From the NCBI GenBank assembly GCA_052145115.1, contig JBKQPG010000044.1, forward strand, positions 66,956-130,955: 64,000 nt of DNA. The letters are read 5' to 3'. Position 1 is the stretch's first letter. Every line of letters starts with the position of its first letter. This document shows, piece by piece, positions 52,080 to 59,817 of the stretch. A program made the translations under genes and the position numbers. Below the pieces are notes generated by a model. The model was not told the origin of the DNA. It was given only the letters and a program-made list of their open reading frames with translations, and made no database searches. Source of the stretch: CAIVVT01 sp052145115. Lineage in GTDB: Bacteria; Acidobacteriota; Terriglobia; Bryobacterales; Bryobacteraceae.

Positions 52080-53480
52080 TTATCGAATTGAGGGTAGGCT
52101 GGCCGCGGCCACCGCCTGTCCGTGGCGTTTTTCTTTCTCGCCGGGGACATGCAGGCGCAGGGCCTCTGCGACTTCAGGGAACTCGTCCTGCAGAACCTGG
52201 CGGGCGGTGGAAATGATGACATCACCGCCCTCGCCGGTCAGCACGCGGCCCAGCACCAGCACATACCGCAGCGTGTAGAAGTCTGCGTACTGGGCGATGG
52301 CGTAGCCCAGGTAGACGCCGATCGACTCGTAGACCGCCCGGGCGCGCGGATCGCCGGCGGCCATCAGCTTCTGCGTCTCCACCAGCTTTTCGGCCAGCGG
52401 CATTTCCGGCGCCAACGCGATGCCCGCCGCGGGCAGCAGGCGGTCGACGGCCTGTTGCGAAAAATACTGCGCCCCCACGCCGTGATCCCGCGACCACTCG
52501 TCCAGCGGCCCTCCCGGGCGGTAGTCGATCGGCACGAAGGCCAGTTCGTTGAGCCAGCCGGTGATGTTGCCTTGCGGGGTGACGTAGCCGCCAGCCTGGC
52601 TGGTGCCCATCGAGACGCCCAGCACCGCGCCGTCCTCCAGCGCCATGGATCCGGCCAGCGCGGTCACCTCGCCGTCGTTCACCACCACGAACGGTATCCC
52701 GCCCCAGGCCTGCCGCAGTTCGAAAAACAACCCGCGCACACGGCTGTCGAAGAGCTCGCGCGGCACGCCGCGGAACAGCGAGGCGACGCGGATCTCGTTG
52801 TCGACGTAAACGCCGGCGGCGCTGCCGCCGATGGCGTCCACGCGCGGCAGTCTGGCGGCGGCGCGCCGCAGGCTGTCGTTGATCTGGTCGTAGTGGTATT
52901 GCGGATCGGTCTTGAAATAGGGGTCCCAGCCCAGCTCCTCGCTATAGACTAGTTTGCCGTCGATCAGCGCCGCGCACTTGCGGTCGCTGCCGCCAAGATC
53001 GAATCCGATGCGGCAGCCGTCCAGGTGGCGCCCCAGCGGCAGACCGGCTTCCTTCTCTTCCGGCGCATCCGCATACGTCGCACCGCGGATCTCCATCGGA
53101 TGAAGATACACGCGGTCGCCCATAAAGTCGAAATCGAAGGCCCGCACTCCGGAGGGCGAATAGACATTGTGGATGTGTGCGGCAATGGCACGATCTCCGG
53201 CGATGGTGAGCCGGCAGCCACCGCGCTGCCACAGCAGGAATTTCACCAGGCGCTCGACATAGCGTTCATTCAGCGCCACGGCCACGCCGGAGTGCGGCAG
53301 TACGGAGGTGCGATAGACCGAGGTGGAACCATCCGGCCGTTCCAGGGCGATGGCCAGCTTCTCGCCTCCGCCGGCCGCGGCGACGGCCTTGCGATACTCG
53401 GCGTTCCACAGCGCGGCCGGAAGGAACTCCGGATCCAGACTCGGTTTGAACTTGGGATGAATGGTGATTGCGTCGTGCAT
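52080..53480 (-). CDS. ROK family protein with long N-terminal extension
   Basis: A 466-residue protein. The actin-like ATPase core starts only near residue 170 (I-G-F-D-L-G-G-S-D-R-K) and continues with A-I-G-G-S-A-A-G, V-V-N-D-G-E-V-T-A-L-A-G (catalytic-base region) and G-V-S-M-G-T-S-Q-A-G-G-Y. The N-terminal 165 residues are an uncharacterised domain rich in beta strands (V-R-A-F-D-F-D-F-M-G-D-R-V-Y). The protein could be a sugar or amino-sugar kinase. Start ATG at 53480; the upstream extension would be GC-rich and lacks features. Operon with the PIG-L deacetylase. Confidence 0.82.
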   Translation of the reverse strand: MHDAITIHPKFKPSLDPEFLPAALWNAEYRKAVAAAGGGEKLAIALERPDGSTSVYRTSVLPHSGVAVALNERYVERLVKFLLWQRGGCRLTIAGDRAIAAHIHNVYSPSGVRAFDFDFMGDRVYLHPMEIRGATYADAPEEKEAGLPLGRHLDGCRIGFDLGGSDRKCAALIDGKLVYSEELGWDPYFKTDPQYHYDQINDSLRRAAARLPRVDAIGGSAAGVYVDNEIRVASLFRGVPRELFDSRVRGLFFELRQAWGGIPFVVVNDGEVTALAGSMALEDGAVLGVSMGTSQAGGYVTPQGNITGWLNELAFVPIDYRPGGPLDEWSRDHGVGAQYFSQQAVDRLLPAAGIALAPEMPLAEKLVETQKLMAAGDPRARAVYESIGVYLGYAIAQYADFYTLRYVLVLGRVLTGEGGDVIISTARQVLQDEFPEVAEALRLHVPGEKEKRHGQAVAAASLPSIR

Positions 53481-53795
53481 GCAAATGAATGCCCGCCAGA
53501 AAAAGCCGACGGCCACCACAGTAGCGCCCTCGCACGTGCCGCCGCAATCGAAGAGGCGCCCGCGAGACGTGCGCGATCCGATCGCCTGGCGGGCGCGGAA
53601 CGCGACGCGCGAGCCGCAAAAGGGCGCGATTTCACGCCTCATCCCCCGCCAACCAGGGATCGGACCACCCCATTTCACGGGGGGTGCGGTGGATTGCGGA
53701 ACGGTACGGGCCCATCCCCGTCTGACCCTAGTGAAGGCGCCAGTTCAAAGAAAAGATTGACGCCCGGCAGAAAACTTGAATCAGGAGGCTCGACC
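53481..53795. other. Intergenic region between divergent ROK and Lys-rich peptide genes
   Basis: About 315 bp. The strong AGGAGG at 53783-53788 belongs to the following small gene. Otherwise no clear promoter or gene; a run of six G at about 53678-53684 is notable. Confidence 0.35.
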
Positions 53796-54011
53796 ATGAA
53801 GAGGACTGCTACGCTCGCTACGATGGCGTTCTTGCTGAGCACGGTGTTTGCGTTCGCGCAGGCGCCGGCGAATTCGGACCAACCGGCCACGGCGTCCAAC
53901 AAGACGACCACAAAGACAACCAAGAAAGTCACCAAGGGCCAGAAGAAAACGGCTGTCAAGAAGACCGCTGCCAAGAAGACGACGGCAGCCGCGCCCGCGG
54001 CCCAGAAGTAA
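53796..54011 (+). CDS. Small secreted Lys/Thr-rich protein
   Basis: A 71-residue protein. Signal peptide M-K-R-T-A-T-L-A-T-M-A-F-L-L-S-T-V-F-A-F (cleavage near A-F-A-Q-A), then a mature part of about 49 residues that is almost only Lys, Thr, Ala with some Gln and Pro (T-K-T-T-K-K-V-T-K-G-Q-K-K). AGGAGG lies seven bases upstream of the ATG, and a perfect intrinsic terminator follows at 54042-54069, so it is a monocistronic, expressed gene. A DNA- or polyanion-binding periplasmic peptide is conceivable; I know no family. Confidence 0.75.
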   Translation: MKRTATLATMAFLLSTVFAFAQAPANSDQPATASNKTTTKTTKKVTKGQKKTAVKKTAAKKTTAAAPAAQK

Positions 54012-54041
54012 GACTCTCCGGCACATTCCATTGCACCCTTC

Positions 54042-54069
54042 GCCCGGGCCGCAAGGCCCGGGCTTTTTT
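54042..54069 (+). terminator. Intrinsic terminator of the Lys-rich peptide gene
   Basis: GCCCGGGCC-GCAA-GGCCCGGGC: a perfect 9-bp GC stem with a GCAA tetraloop followed directly by six T. Textbook Rho-independent terminator. Confidence 0.92.
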
Positions 54070-54086
54070 GCGTGTTGAGGCGACGT

Positions 54087-54268
54087 TAGCCCGGATGCTT
54101 CACCACGATCGCAGCGAGGCGCGATGAGAGGGCTGCAGATACAAGGCGCGCGACGGGAGCCGCCCGCAGGCGTACTTGGCGGTACGTCGAGGACGGCGAA
54201 CGAGCGCAACGCAGTAGATGCGGCCCTATCGCGCGCCGCAGCCGATTGCTGGTGAAACATCCGGGTTA
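54087..54268. mobile_element. 182-bp MITE-like palindromic element, complete copy
   Basis: TAGCCCGGATGCTTCACCA (54087-54105) matches the complement of 54250-54268 at 17 of 19 bases. The similarity between the arms goes on inward (GGCGCGCGA near 54157 pairs with TCGCGCGCC near 54224, and CGTAC/GTACG in the middle), so the whole element would fold into one long imperfect hairpin. No coding potential. A second copy starts at 63910. The right end contains the TAA stop of dapF (54266-54268). It lies between the terminator of the Lys-rich gene and the convergent dapF. Confidence 0.82.
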
Positions 54269-55075
54269 GGTGGGAAAGTAAAACTCGCCGCCGCCGACAA
54301 TTTCGGCCGGCCCCTGCATCGAAACCTCGCCTGTGTCCTGATCTGAGCGGAACGACAGTGGGCCGGCGAGCGTGCGCACGGTGACCGGGCTGTCCACCAG
54401 GCCACGCGTGAGGGCAGCACAGAACGCGCCTGTCGAGCCCGTGCCCGAACTCATCGTAAAGCCCGCGCCGCGCTCGAAGAAGCGCACGTCGATGGTGTGC
54501 CGGTCGAGCACTTGCACGAAGCTGACGTTGGTGCGGTTGGGGAATTGCGGATGGCGTTCGACCTCCGCGCCCAGCGTTTGCCAGTCGAAGTCGAAATCTT
54601 CCACGAAGAACACGCATTGCGGGTTGCCGACGTCCAGGATCGTGCACTCGCGCGAGCCGCCGGCCAGCGCCAGCGGGAACTGCAGGTGGCGGGGCGCCGG
54701 CGCGCCCATGTTCATCTCAAAAACGAAGCGCATCTCGCGGCGACTGACCAGCCGCAGCCGCTTCACGCCCGCTCCGGTGCGAATCGCGATCTCAGTCGCC
54801 GCCAGGCCCGCCTCCGCAAGCCAGGCCGCGGCGCAGCGCGTGCCGTTGCCCGAGATCTCGGCCGCGCTGCCGTCGGAGTTGAACACGCGCATGGCGGCCG
54901 GCTCGCTCAACGAGGTCGGCGTCAGCACGATCCAACCGTCAGCGCCGATCCCCGAGTGACGATGGCAGATGGCGATCGCGGCGCGTTCCAGCAACTCCTC
55001 CGGCGGCGCCTCGTGCGCCCAGCTCAGCAGGAAGTCGTTCAGCGCCCCATGGGCTTTGACGAAATGGATTTTCAT
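54266..55075 (-). CDS. dapF: DapF-like diaminopimelate epimerase with altered second catalytic cysteine
   Basis: A 269-residue protein of the DapF fold. The first catalytic cysteine is present in S-G-N-G-T-R-C (Cys81). The usual second motif, G-E-T-x-A-C-G-T-G, reads G-F-T-M-S-S-G-T-G here: the general acid/base Cys is Ser210 and the conserved Glu is Phe206. N-terminus M-K-I-H-F-V-K-A-H-G-A-L-N-D-F is typical. GGAGAAGGA is placed well before the ATG at 55075. LL-DAP to meso-DAP epimerisation feeds lysine and cell wall synthesis; whether a Cys/Ser pair can do this is questionable. Another acid racemase role is possible. The stop codon belongs to the MITE-like element. Confidence 0.82.
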   Translation of the reverse strand: MKIHFVKAHGALNDFLLSWAHEAPPEELLERAAIAICHRHSGIGADGWIVLTPTSLSEPAAMRVFNSDGSAAEISGNGTRCAAAWLAEAGLAATEIAIRTGAGVKRLRLVSRREMRFVFEMNMGAPAPRHLQFPLALAGGSRECTILDVGNPQCVFFVEDFDFDWQTLGAEVERHPQFPNRTNVSFVQVLDRHTIDVRFFERGAGFTMSSGTGSTGAFCAALTRGLVDSPVTVRTLAGPLSFRSDQDTGEVSMQGPAEIVGGGEFYFPT

Positions 55076-56645
55076 AGCCGTGGATCCTTCTCCAGATTTC
55101 GACCGCCCGCCCGTCGGGGATTGGGATGCTGCTTACACATTCGTATTGCGGAGCGCCGGTGCGCAAGCGCGCCAGTGCTCGCGAGACGGCGTCGCCGGCG
55201 AACGCCAGGGCCCACTCCTCATGCAGCGCGATGTCAGGCCGGAGAACCGCCGCGGACCAGGCCAGACCGTTTCCTTCGTGCAGCGTCTCCTGGAGCGGGA
55301 TGCCGGCCGTGCGGACGATGCCGGTGAGATCGCCGAAGCTCATCGCAATGCCGTCTCCGGTGTGATAGCGCGGCGCCAGGTACTCGGCCGCCGCACGCGT
55401 CCAGGCGCGGCGGTCGCGCGAGTTCACGTCGGATTCTTTCCAGCAGATCCAATTGTCGATGCTTGGTCGGAGCAGCCAAGGCGAAACGGTCGCGAGGACC
55501 AGCACGCCTGCTGCCCACGCGCCGCGATGCGGCGCTGGAATCCAGCGCACGCGAGCCCCCAGCGAGGCCAGCGCGGCGATGCCGAGGCACGCGGCAGGCA
55601 GTGCGCTCAGGCCGTAGCGCGTGTTGTAGTACGTGTGCGGCCACAGCTCCGGCACGAAGATCGGCGTGCCGCCCGAGTGCAGGCTGAATACGTAGAAAGC
55701 GGCCGTGGTGACGAGCAGCAGCGCGGCCCAGCGCTCGCGGCTGAACAGAGCCGTCGCCAGTCCAGCCGCGCCCAGGTACAGCAGCGGCCGGCCCAGACAC
55801 AGCGCGACGGCCGTGCGATAGTACACCAGCGCCATGCTCCAGTCGTGATCGCCCGGATAGCGGAAGCCGCCGGCAGCGAGCGCGCGCTGGTAGATCGCGT
55901 GCGCCGACCACGCGCCGTTGTAAAACTCAAGCGCGTTGGAATACAACACGCGGTTATGGGCTAGCCAGTACAGCGGTCCCAGCGCGGCAATGCAACAGAA
56001 CAGCAGCGTCTTGGCCCAGCGCCGCCGGCCGGCCAGGACGACGACGCACACAGCGGCCACCGGCAGGAGGCTCCAGTCCTCATAGCGCGCCAGCGTGCCC
56101 AGAGCCGCGAAGAGCCCGGCCAGCGCAGCGTCGCCCCACGCCTTGGTATCGTCCAGCCGGGCCATGGCCCACACTAGGCCCAGCGCGCAAGCCAGCGCCG
56201 CCGGCTCTGTCATGGGGATGCTCTGCAGGTACAGCAGATTGGGGTTCAGCGTCCACACCACCAACCCGGCCCACGCCGCCGGCGCCCCGAACAACCGCCG
56301 CACAGCATGGAACAGGAACAGCCCGCCGCAGACAAAGCACAGCGCCGCGGCGATGGCCCCGCCCACGCCGCTGCGCCACAGCGTGCCGGACTGCACGAAC
56401 GGCAGCATCAGCAAGTGCGGCAGCGGGAGCCAGACCGTGCCGAACTGCTCATAGCCCGGCGTGCGGCTGTCAAAAATACGGCGCGCGATGTTGAGGTGCG
56501 CCTCGGCGTCGCCGTACCACAGCGTCCAACCCTGCCGGGCCGTCAGCGCCAGCGCGGCGGCGCTGGCGGAGACGAGCAGCAGCGCGGCCCGGGCCTCAAA
56601 ACGCGGTGATCTGGCGGTAGTGGCTGAATCGGGCCTCGATGTCAT
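54939..56645 (-). CDS. GT39-like (dolichyl-phosphate-mannose mannosyltransferase fold) membrane protein
   Basis: A 568-residue protein with about 11 TM helices. The first periplasmic loop carries Y-G-D-A-E-A-H-L-N-I-A-R (the D-x-E/H motif of PMT/ArnT-type glycosyltransferases). The last 140 residues are mainly hydrophilic. It overlaps the PfkB gene by 50 bp at its start (ATG 56645, or GTG 56648) and dapF by 137 bp at its end, both in different frames on the same strand. The final 45 residues (from about Y-E-N-P-F-R-Q-S) are the frame-shifted reading of dapF and look unlike protein. A lost stop codon is likely. Confidence 0.78.
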   Translation of the reverse strand: MTSRPDSATTARSPRFEARAALLLVSASAAALALTARQGWTLWYGDAEAHLNIARRIFDSRTPGYEQFGTVWLPLPHLLMLPFVQSGTLWRSGVGGAIAAALCFVCGGLFLFHAVRRLFGAPAAWAGLVVWTLNPNLLYLQSIPMTEPAALACALGLVWAMARLDDTKAWGDAALAGLFAALGTLARYEDWSLLPVAAVCVVVLAGRRRWAKTLLFCCIAALGPLYWLAHNRVLYSNALEFYNGAWSAHAIYQRALAAGGFRYPGDHDWSMALVYYRTAVALCLGRPLLYLGAAGLATALFSRERWAALLLVTTAAFYVFSLHSGGTPIFVPELWPHTYYNTRYGLSALPAACLGIAALASLGARVRWIPAPHRGAWAAGVLVLATVSPWLLRPSIDNWICWKESDVNSRDRRAWTRAAAEYLAPRYHTGDGIAMSFGDLTGIVRTAGIPLQETLHEGNGLAWSAAVLRPDIALHEEWALAFAGDAVSRALARLRTGAPQYECVSSIPIPDGRAVEIWRRIHGYENPFRQSPWGAERLPAELGARGAAGGVAGTRRDRHLPSSLGDRR

Positions 56646-57513
56646 CACGGGTCAGCGTCCGGAAACGGTCCGGGCCAAACTCCTCGCAACAGAAGCTACC
56701 CATTATGCAACCATAGACGGCCGCCCGGGCCAGCTCCAGCGGCTCCGCCGTGCCGTCCGCGAGGCTTACTCCGCGCGCCGCCAGATAGCCGATAAAGCCG
56801 CCCGCGAAAGCGTCGCCGGCGCCGGTCGGATCCTTCAGCGTGTCCAGCAGAACGCCGGGGATGTTGGCGTAGCCGCCCTCGTAAAACAGCGTCGCGCCAT
56901 ACTCGCCGCGCTTGATCACCAGGATCCGCGGTCCCATGGCGCGGATAACCGCGGCGGCTCGCTTCAGCTCCTTGTGACCCGAGAGCAGGCGTGCCTCGGC
57001 GTCATTGATCAACAGAAAATCCCACTGCTTCAGCGTCGCCAGCAGCTCGTCGCGATAGTCGTTGATCCAGTAGTTCATCGTGTCGCCGCCGGCCAGCCGC
57101 GGCGCCCTCATCTGCGCTCGCACGCTGCGCTGCAGCGCCGGCTGAATGTTACCCAGCATCAGGTACGGCCGGTCGCGATACGACGCCGGCAGTTGCGGAT
57201 CGAAGCCCGCGAAGACGTTGAGATCCGTTTGCACCGTTTCCCGGTCGTTCATGTCTTCGCTGTAGACGCCGCGCCAGTAGAAGGTCTTGCCCGGTGCGCG
57301 CTCCACACCCTCGAGATCGATGCCGCGCGAGCCCAGGAAATCGAGATCCGCCTGCTCGAAGTCCTCGCCCACGATGCCGACGATGTGGACCTCGGTGAAG
57401 AAGCTCGCCGCCAGCGAGATGTAGGTGCAGGCCCCGCCCAGAATGCGGTCGCGCCGGCCCGCGGGCGTGGCAACGCCGTCGTAGGCGAGAGAACCGGCGA
57501 CAACCAGGGACAT
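56596..57513 (-). CDS. PfkB family carbohydrate kinase
   Basis: A 305-residue ribokinase-fold protein. It begins S-L-V-V-A-G-S-L-A-Y-D-G-V and has G-G-A-C-T-Y-I-S-L-A-A near residue 26. The catalytic anion-hole/base motif is D-P-T-G-A-G-D-A-F-A-G-G-F near residue 225. The substrate pocket does not identify the sugar; sugars, nucleosides and 1-phosphofructose are options. First gene of an operon with the GT39-like gene and dapF. A TACAAT lies six bases before the ATG. Confidence 0.88.
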   Translation of the reverse strand: MSLVVAGSLAYDGVATPAGRRDRILGGACTYISLAASFFTEVHIVGIVGEDFEQADLDFLGSRGIDLEGVERAPGKTFYWRGVYSEDMNDRETVQTDLNVFAGFDPQLPASYRDRPYLMLGNIQPALQRSVRAQMRAPRLAGGDTMNYWINDYRDELLATLKQWDFLLINDAEARLLSGHKELKRAAAVIRAMGPRILVIKRGEYGATLFYEGGYANIPGVLLDTLKDPTGAGDAFAGGFIGYLAARGVSLADGTAEPLELARAAVYGCIMGSFCCEEFGPDRFRTLTRDDIEARFSHYRQITAF

Positions 57514-57519
57514 GCTGCC

Positions 57520-57525
57520 ATTGTA
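57520..57525 (-). promoter_or_regulatory. -10 box of the PfkB gene, leaderless arrangement
   Basis: TACAAT-GGCAGC-ATG on the minus strand, spacing six bases. The 98 bp up to the divergent metallophosphoesterase gene would also hold that gene's promoter. Confidence 0.45.
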
Positions 57526-57629
57526 CGAGGCGCCAGGGCGCAGACGCTCCGGGCGGCGTGTAGTGAACCCACGCGGACGCGCCCCGCCCGGCGCCGCATG
57601 CGGAGTCTGAGATGCTGGAGAGGGAACGC

Positions 57630-58802
57630 ATGGAAGCGCTGCGCCAGTATCTGCTGCCGTCGCTGGTCGTCCTGACCGCTGTCATGCTGCAGTTTCGTCT
57701 GTACCGGCACTTGCTCGGCACGGCCCGCATCCAGGCCCGCCGGCTGCGCGTGCGCGCACTTCAGGTGCTCTATTACGCGCTGACCTGCTACATGCTGCTG
57801 ATCGCGCCGCTGCTGTTTCTCGGACCGCGTGCGCTGCTCGCTTCCGCGACCCTTTCCCGGATGCTCGCCGCCACGTTGCTGTGGGTGGTGTTGCTGCTCA
57901 GCGGCGGCCTCTGGCTATGGTTGCGCGGGGTGGCCGCGGCCCGCCGAGCCCCGCCGTCCGGTGCGGGTGTGAGCCGTCGTGGCTTTCTGCAAACGGCACT
58001 CCCCGCCGTCGCCGCGACGCCCACCGTGGCGGTCGGCGCGGGCCTGCTGATCGCGCGTTCGAAACCCACGTTGAAACACGTGGACATCCCCATCCGCGGG
58101 TTGCATCCGGACCTGAACGGCCTCCGCCTGGCACAGATCACCGACATCCACTACGGCCCGTTCTTTGGCCGGCGCGATCTTGAATACGCGGTTGCGATGG
58201 CGAATTCGACCCGCCCGCACATCGCACTGGTCACCGGCGACCTGATCACGCGCCACGGCGACGACCTGGAGGGCTGCCTGAACATCCTCCAAAGCCTGCG
58301 CGGAGAGGCTGGCGTCTGGGCCTGCCACGGCAATCACGAAAGATATGCCGGACTCGAAACTGCCGCCACGCAACTGGCCCGCCGGCGCGGGTTTCACGTG
58401 CTGCGCGGCGAACGCGAATTCCTGCGTTTCGGCGCGGCCAAACTGAATCTGGCGGGCGTGGATTACCAGAACATGGGGGACGCGCCGCTGGCCGGGGCTG
58501 AGGAACTGCTCGCTCCGGACGCGCCGAATCTGCTGCTGTGCCACACGCCCCTGGTCTTCGATCGTGCCGCTGAGCTGGGTTTTGATCTGATGATCTCCGG
58601 CCACACCCACGGCGGCCAGCTCAACCTGCCGCTGGGAGTCGATAACCTGACCTTCGTGCGCCTCTACACGCCCTACATCCAGGGGCATTACCAGGTCAAC
58701 GGCAGCCAGCTCTACGTCAGCAGCGGCCTGGGAACTGTGGGCGCGCCCGTACGCCTGGGTGCGCCGCCGGAGGTCACACTGATCCGCCTATGCGCCGCCT
58801 GA
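57630..58802 (+). CDS. Membrane-anchored metallophosphoesterase (YaeI/YkuE-like)
   Basis: About 390 residues. Three hydrophobic segments at the N-terminus (about 10-100) come before an internal twin-arginine-like segment S-R-R-G-F-L-Q-T-A-L-P. The catalytic domain follows (about 150-390): A-Q-I-T-D-I-H-Y-G, V-T-G-D-L-I-T, C-H-G-N-H-E-R-Y, L-L-L-C-H-T-P and I-S-G-H-T-H-G-G-Q. Bacterial relatives hydrolyse phosphodiesters at the outer side of the membrane (YaeI). The ATG at 57630 has GAGAGGG close by; the alternative at 57612 has GGAG. It overlaps the next gene by 13 bp. Confidence 0.85.
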   Translation: MEALRQYLLPSLVVLTAVMLQFRLYRHLLGTARIQARRLRVRALQVLYYALTCYMLLIAPLLFLGPRALLASATLSRMLAATLLWVVLLLSGGLWLWLRGVAAARRAPPSGAGVSRRGFLQTALPAVAATPTVAVGAGLLIARSKPTLKHVDIPIRGLHPDLNGLRLAQITDIHYGPFFGRRDLEYAVAMANSTRPHIALVTGDLITRHGDDLEGCLNILQSLRGEAGVWACHGNHERYAGLETAATQLARRRGFHVLRGEREFLRFGAAKLNLAGVDYQNMGDAPLAGAEELLAPDAPNLLLCHTPLVFDRAAELGFDLMISGHTHGGQLNLPLGVDNLTFVRLYTPYIQGHYQVNGSQLYVSSGLGTVGAPVRLGAPPEVTLIRLCAA

Positions 58803-59530
58803 TCCTGAGCGACATCCACGGCAACCTCGAAGCGCTCGAGGCCGTCTCAAACGACGCCCGCGGCCGCTATGACGAGGTCCTTTGTTGCGGCGACATCGTG
58901 GGCTATGGCGCCAGCCCGCATGAGGCGATCGTCTGGATGCAGCGCTCGGGCGCTAGCATTGTCCGCGGCAATCACGACCGCGCCGCCTGGGAGCCGGGCG
59001 TAAGGGAATCCTTCACGCCGTCGGCCCGGACCGCTGCCGCCTGGTGCGCCCAGGTGCTGGGCGAGGAGGACCTCGCCTGGCTGCGCGCGCTGCCTCCCGG
59101 GCCCCTCTGGAGCGACGGCTTCGGCCTGGTCCACGGTTCACCCGACGATGAGGACGCCTACCTGGAATACACCACCGACCTGTGCGGAATCGATCAACTG
59201 CTGCAGCGCCGCCTGTGCTTCCTCGGCCACACCCACGTCCAGCGCGGATGGCAGTGGCAGCCGGGCGGCATCCGGCTCCTGCCCGTTCCTGCGCCGGAAG
59301 AACCGGAGTGTGTCGTGGAACTCGACCCGGACTCGCACTTCTTGATCAATCCCGGTTCCGTCGGCCAGCCCCGCGACTACGACCCGCGCGCCGCCTACGC
59401 CATCTGGGACGCCGCTGCGGCCTCTCTGACCTTCCGCCGCGTCGCCTATGACATCGGCTCGGCGCAGCGCCGAATTATGGCGGCCGGGCTGCCGGAGTCG
59501 CTCGCCCTGCGACTGGCCATCGGCCGCTGA
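58790..59530 (+). CDS. Cytoplasmic metallophosphoesterase (YfcE/calcineurin-like)
   Basis: A 246-residue protein with L-I-L-S-D-I-H-G-N-L near residue 4, C-C-G-D-I-V-G-Y-G, I-V-R-G-N-H-D-R, L-V-H-G-S-P and L-G-H-T-H-V-Q: the complete set of calcineurin-like metal ligands. The protein is close to YfcE/Smd-like phosphodiesterases that act on bis(p-nitrophenyl)-phosphate and maybe nucleotides. It overlaps the previous gene by 13 bp, giving translational coupling of two phosphoesterases, one envelope, one cytosolic. Confidence 0.87.
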   Translation: MRRLILSDIHGNLEALEAVSNDARGRYDEVLCCGDIVGYGASPHEAIVWMQRSGASIVRGNHDRAAWEPGVRESFTPSARTAAAWCAQVLGEEDLAWLRALPPGPLWSDGFGLVHGSPDDEDAYLEYTTDLCGIDQLLQRRLCFLGHTHVQRGWQWQPGGIRLLPVPAPEEPECVVELDPDSHFLINPGSVGQPRDYDPRAAYAIWDAAAASLTFRRVAYDIGSAQRRIMAAGLPESLALRLAIGR

Positions 59531-59817
59531 GGCGCCTGGAAGTCTCCTCAAGGTCCATGGAACTGCAACCAGGCCCAGAACGGAACACGCGCCAGTCCGC
59601 AAACGGCACCGGCGATCGATTGAAACGGCAAAGGGCGCATCCGCCGCTTTCAATGCAAATCGGATGCCAAACCATCGCGGCGGTCAACCCCATCCCCGCC
59701 ACCCGCTTCCGCCTCGGATTCCTCGCACTTCTCCCTCTGGACCCCGCCCTGCGCCGCCCCTCCGACCTGGCCTTTTGGTAAAATCGGCGCGGCTGAGTCG
59801 CAATTCATGGTGCCTCC

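Noticed and set aside
53025..54011. Extending the Lys-rich peptide upstream to a 328-residue protein
   Set aside because: The added part is antisense to the ROK gene; the ATG at 53796 has an ideal ribosome-binding site and signal peptide.
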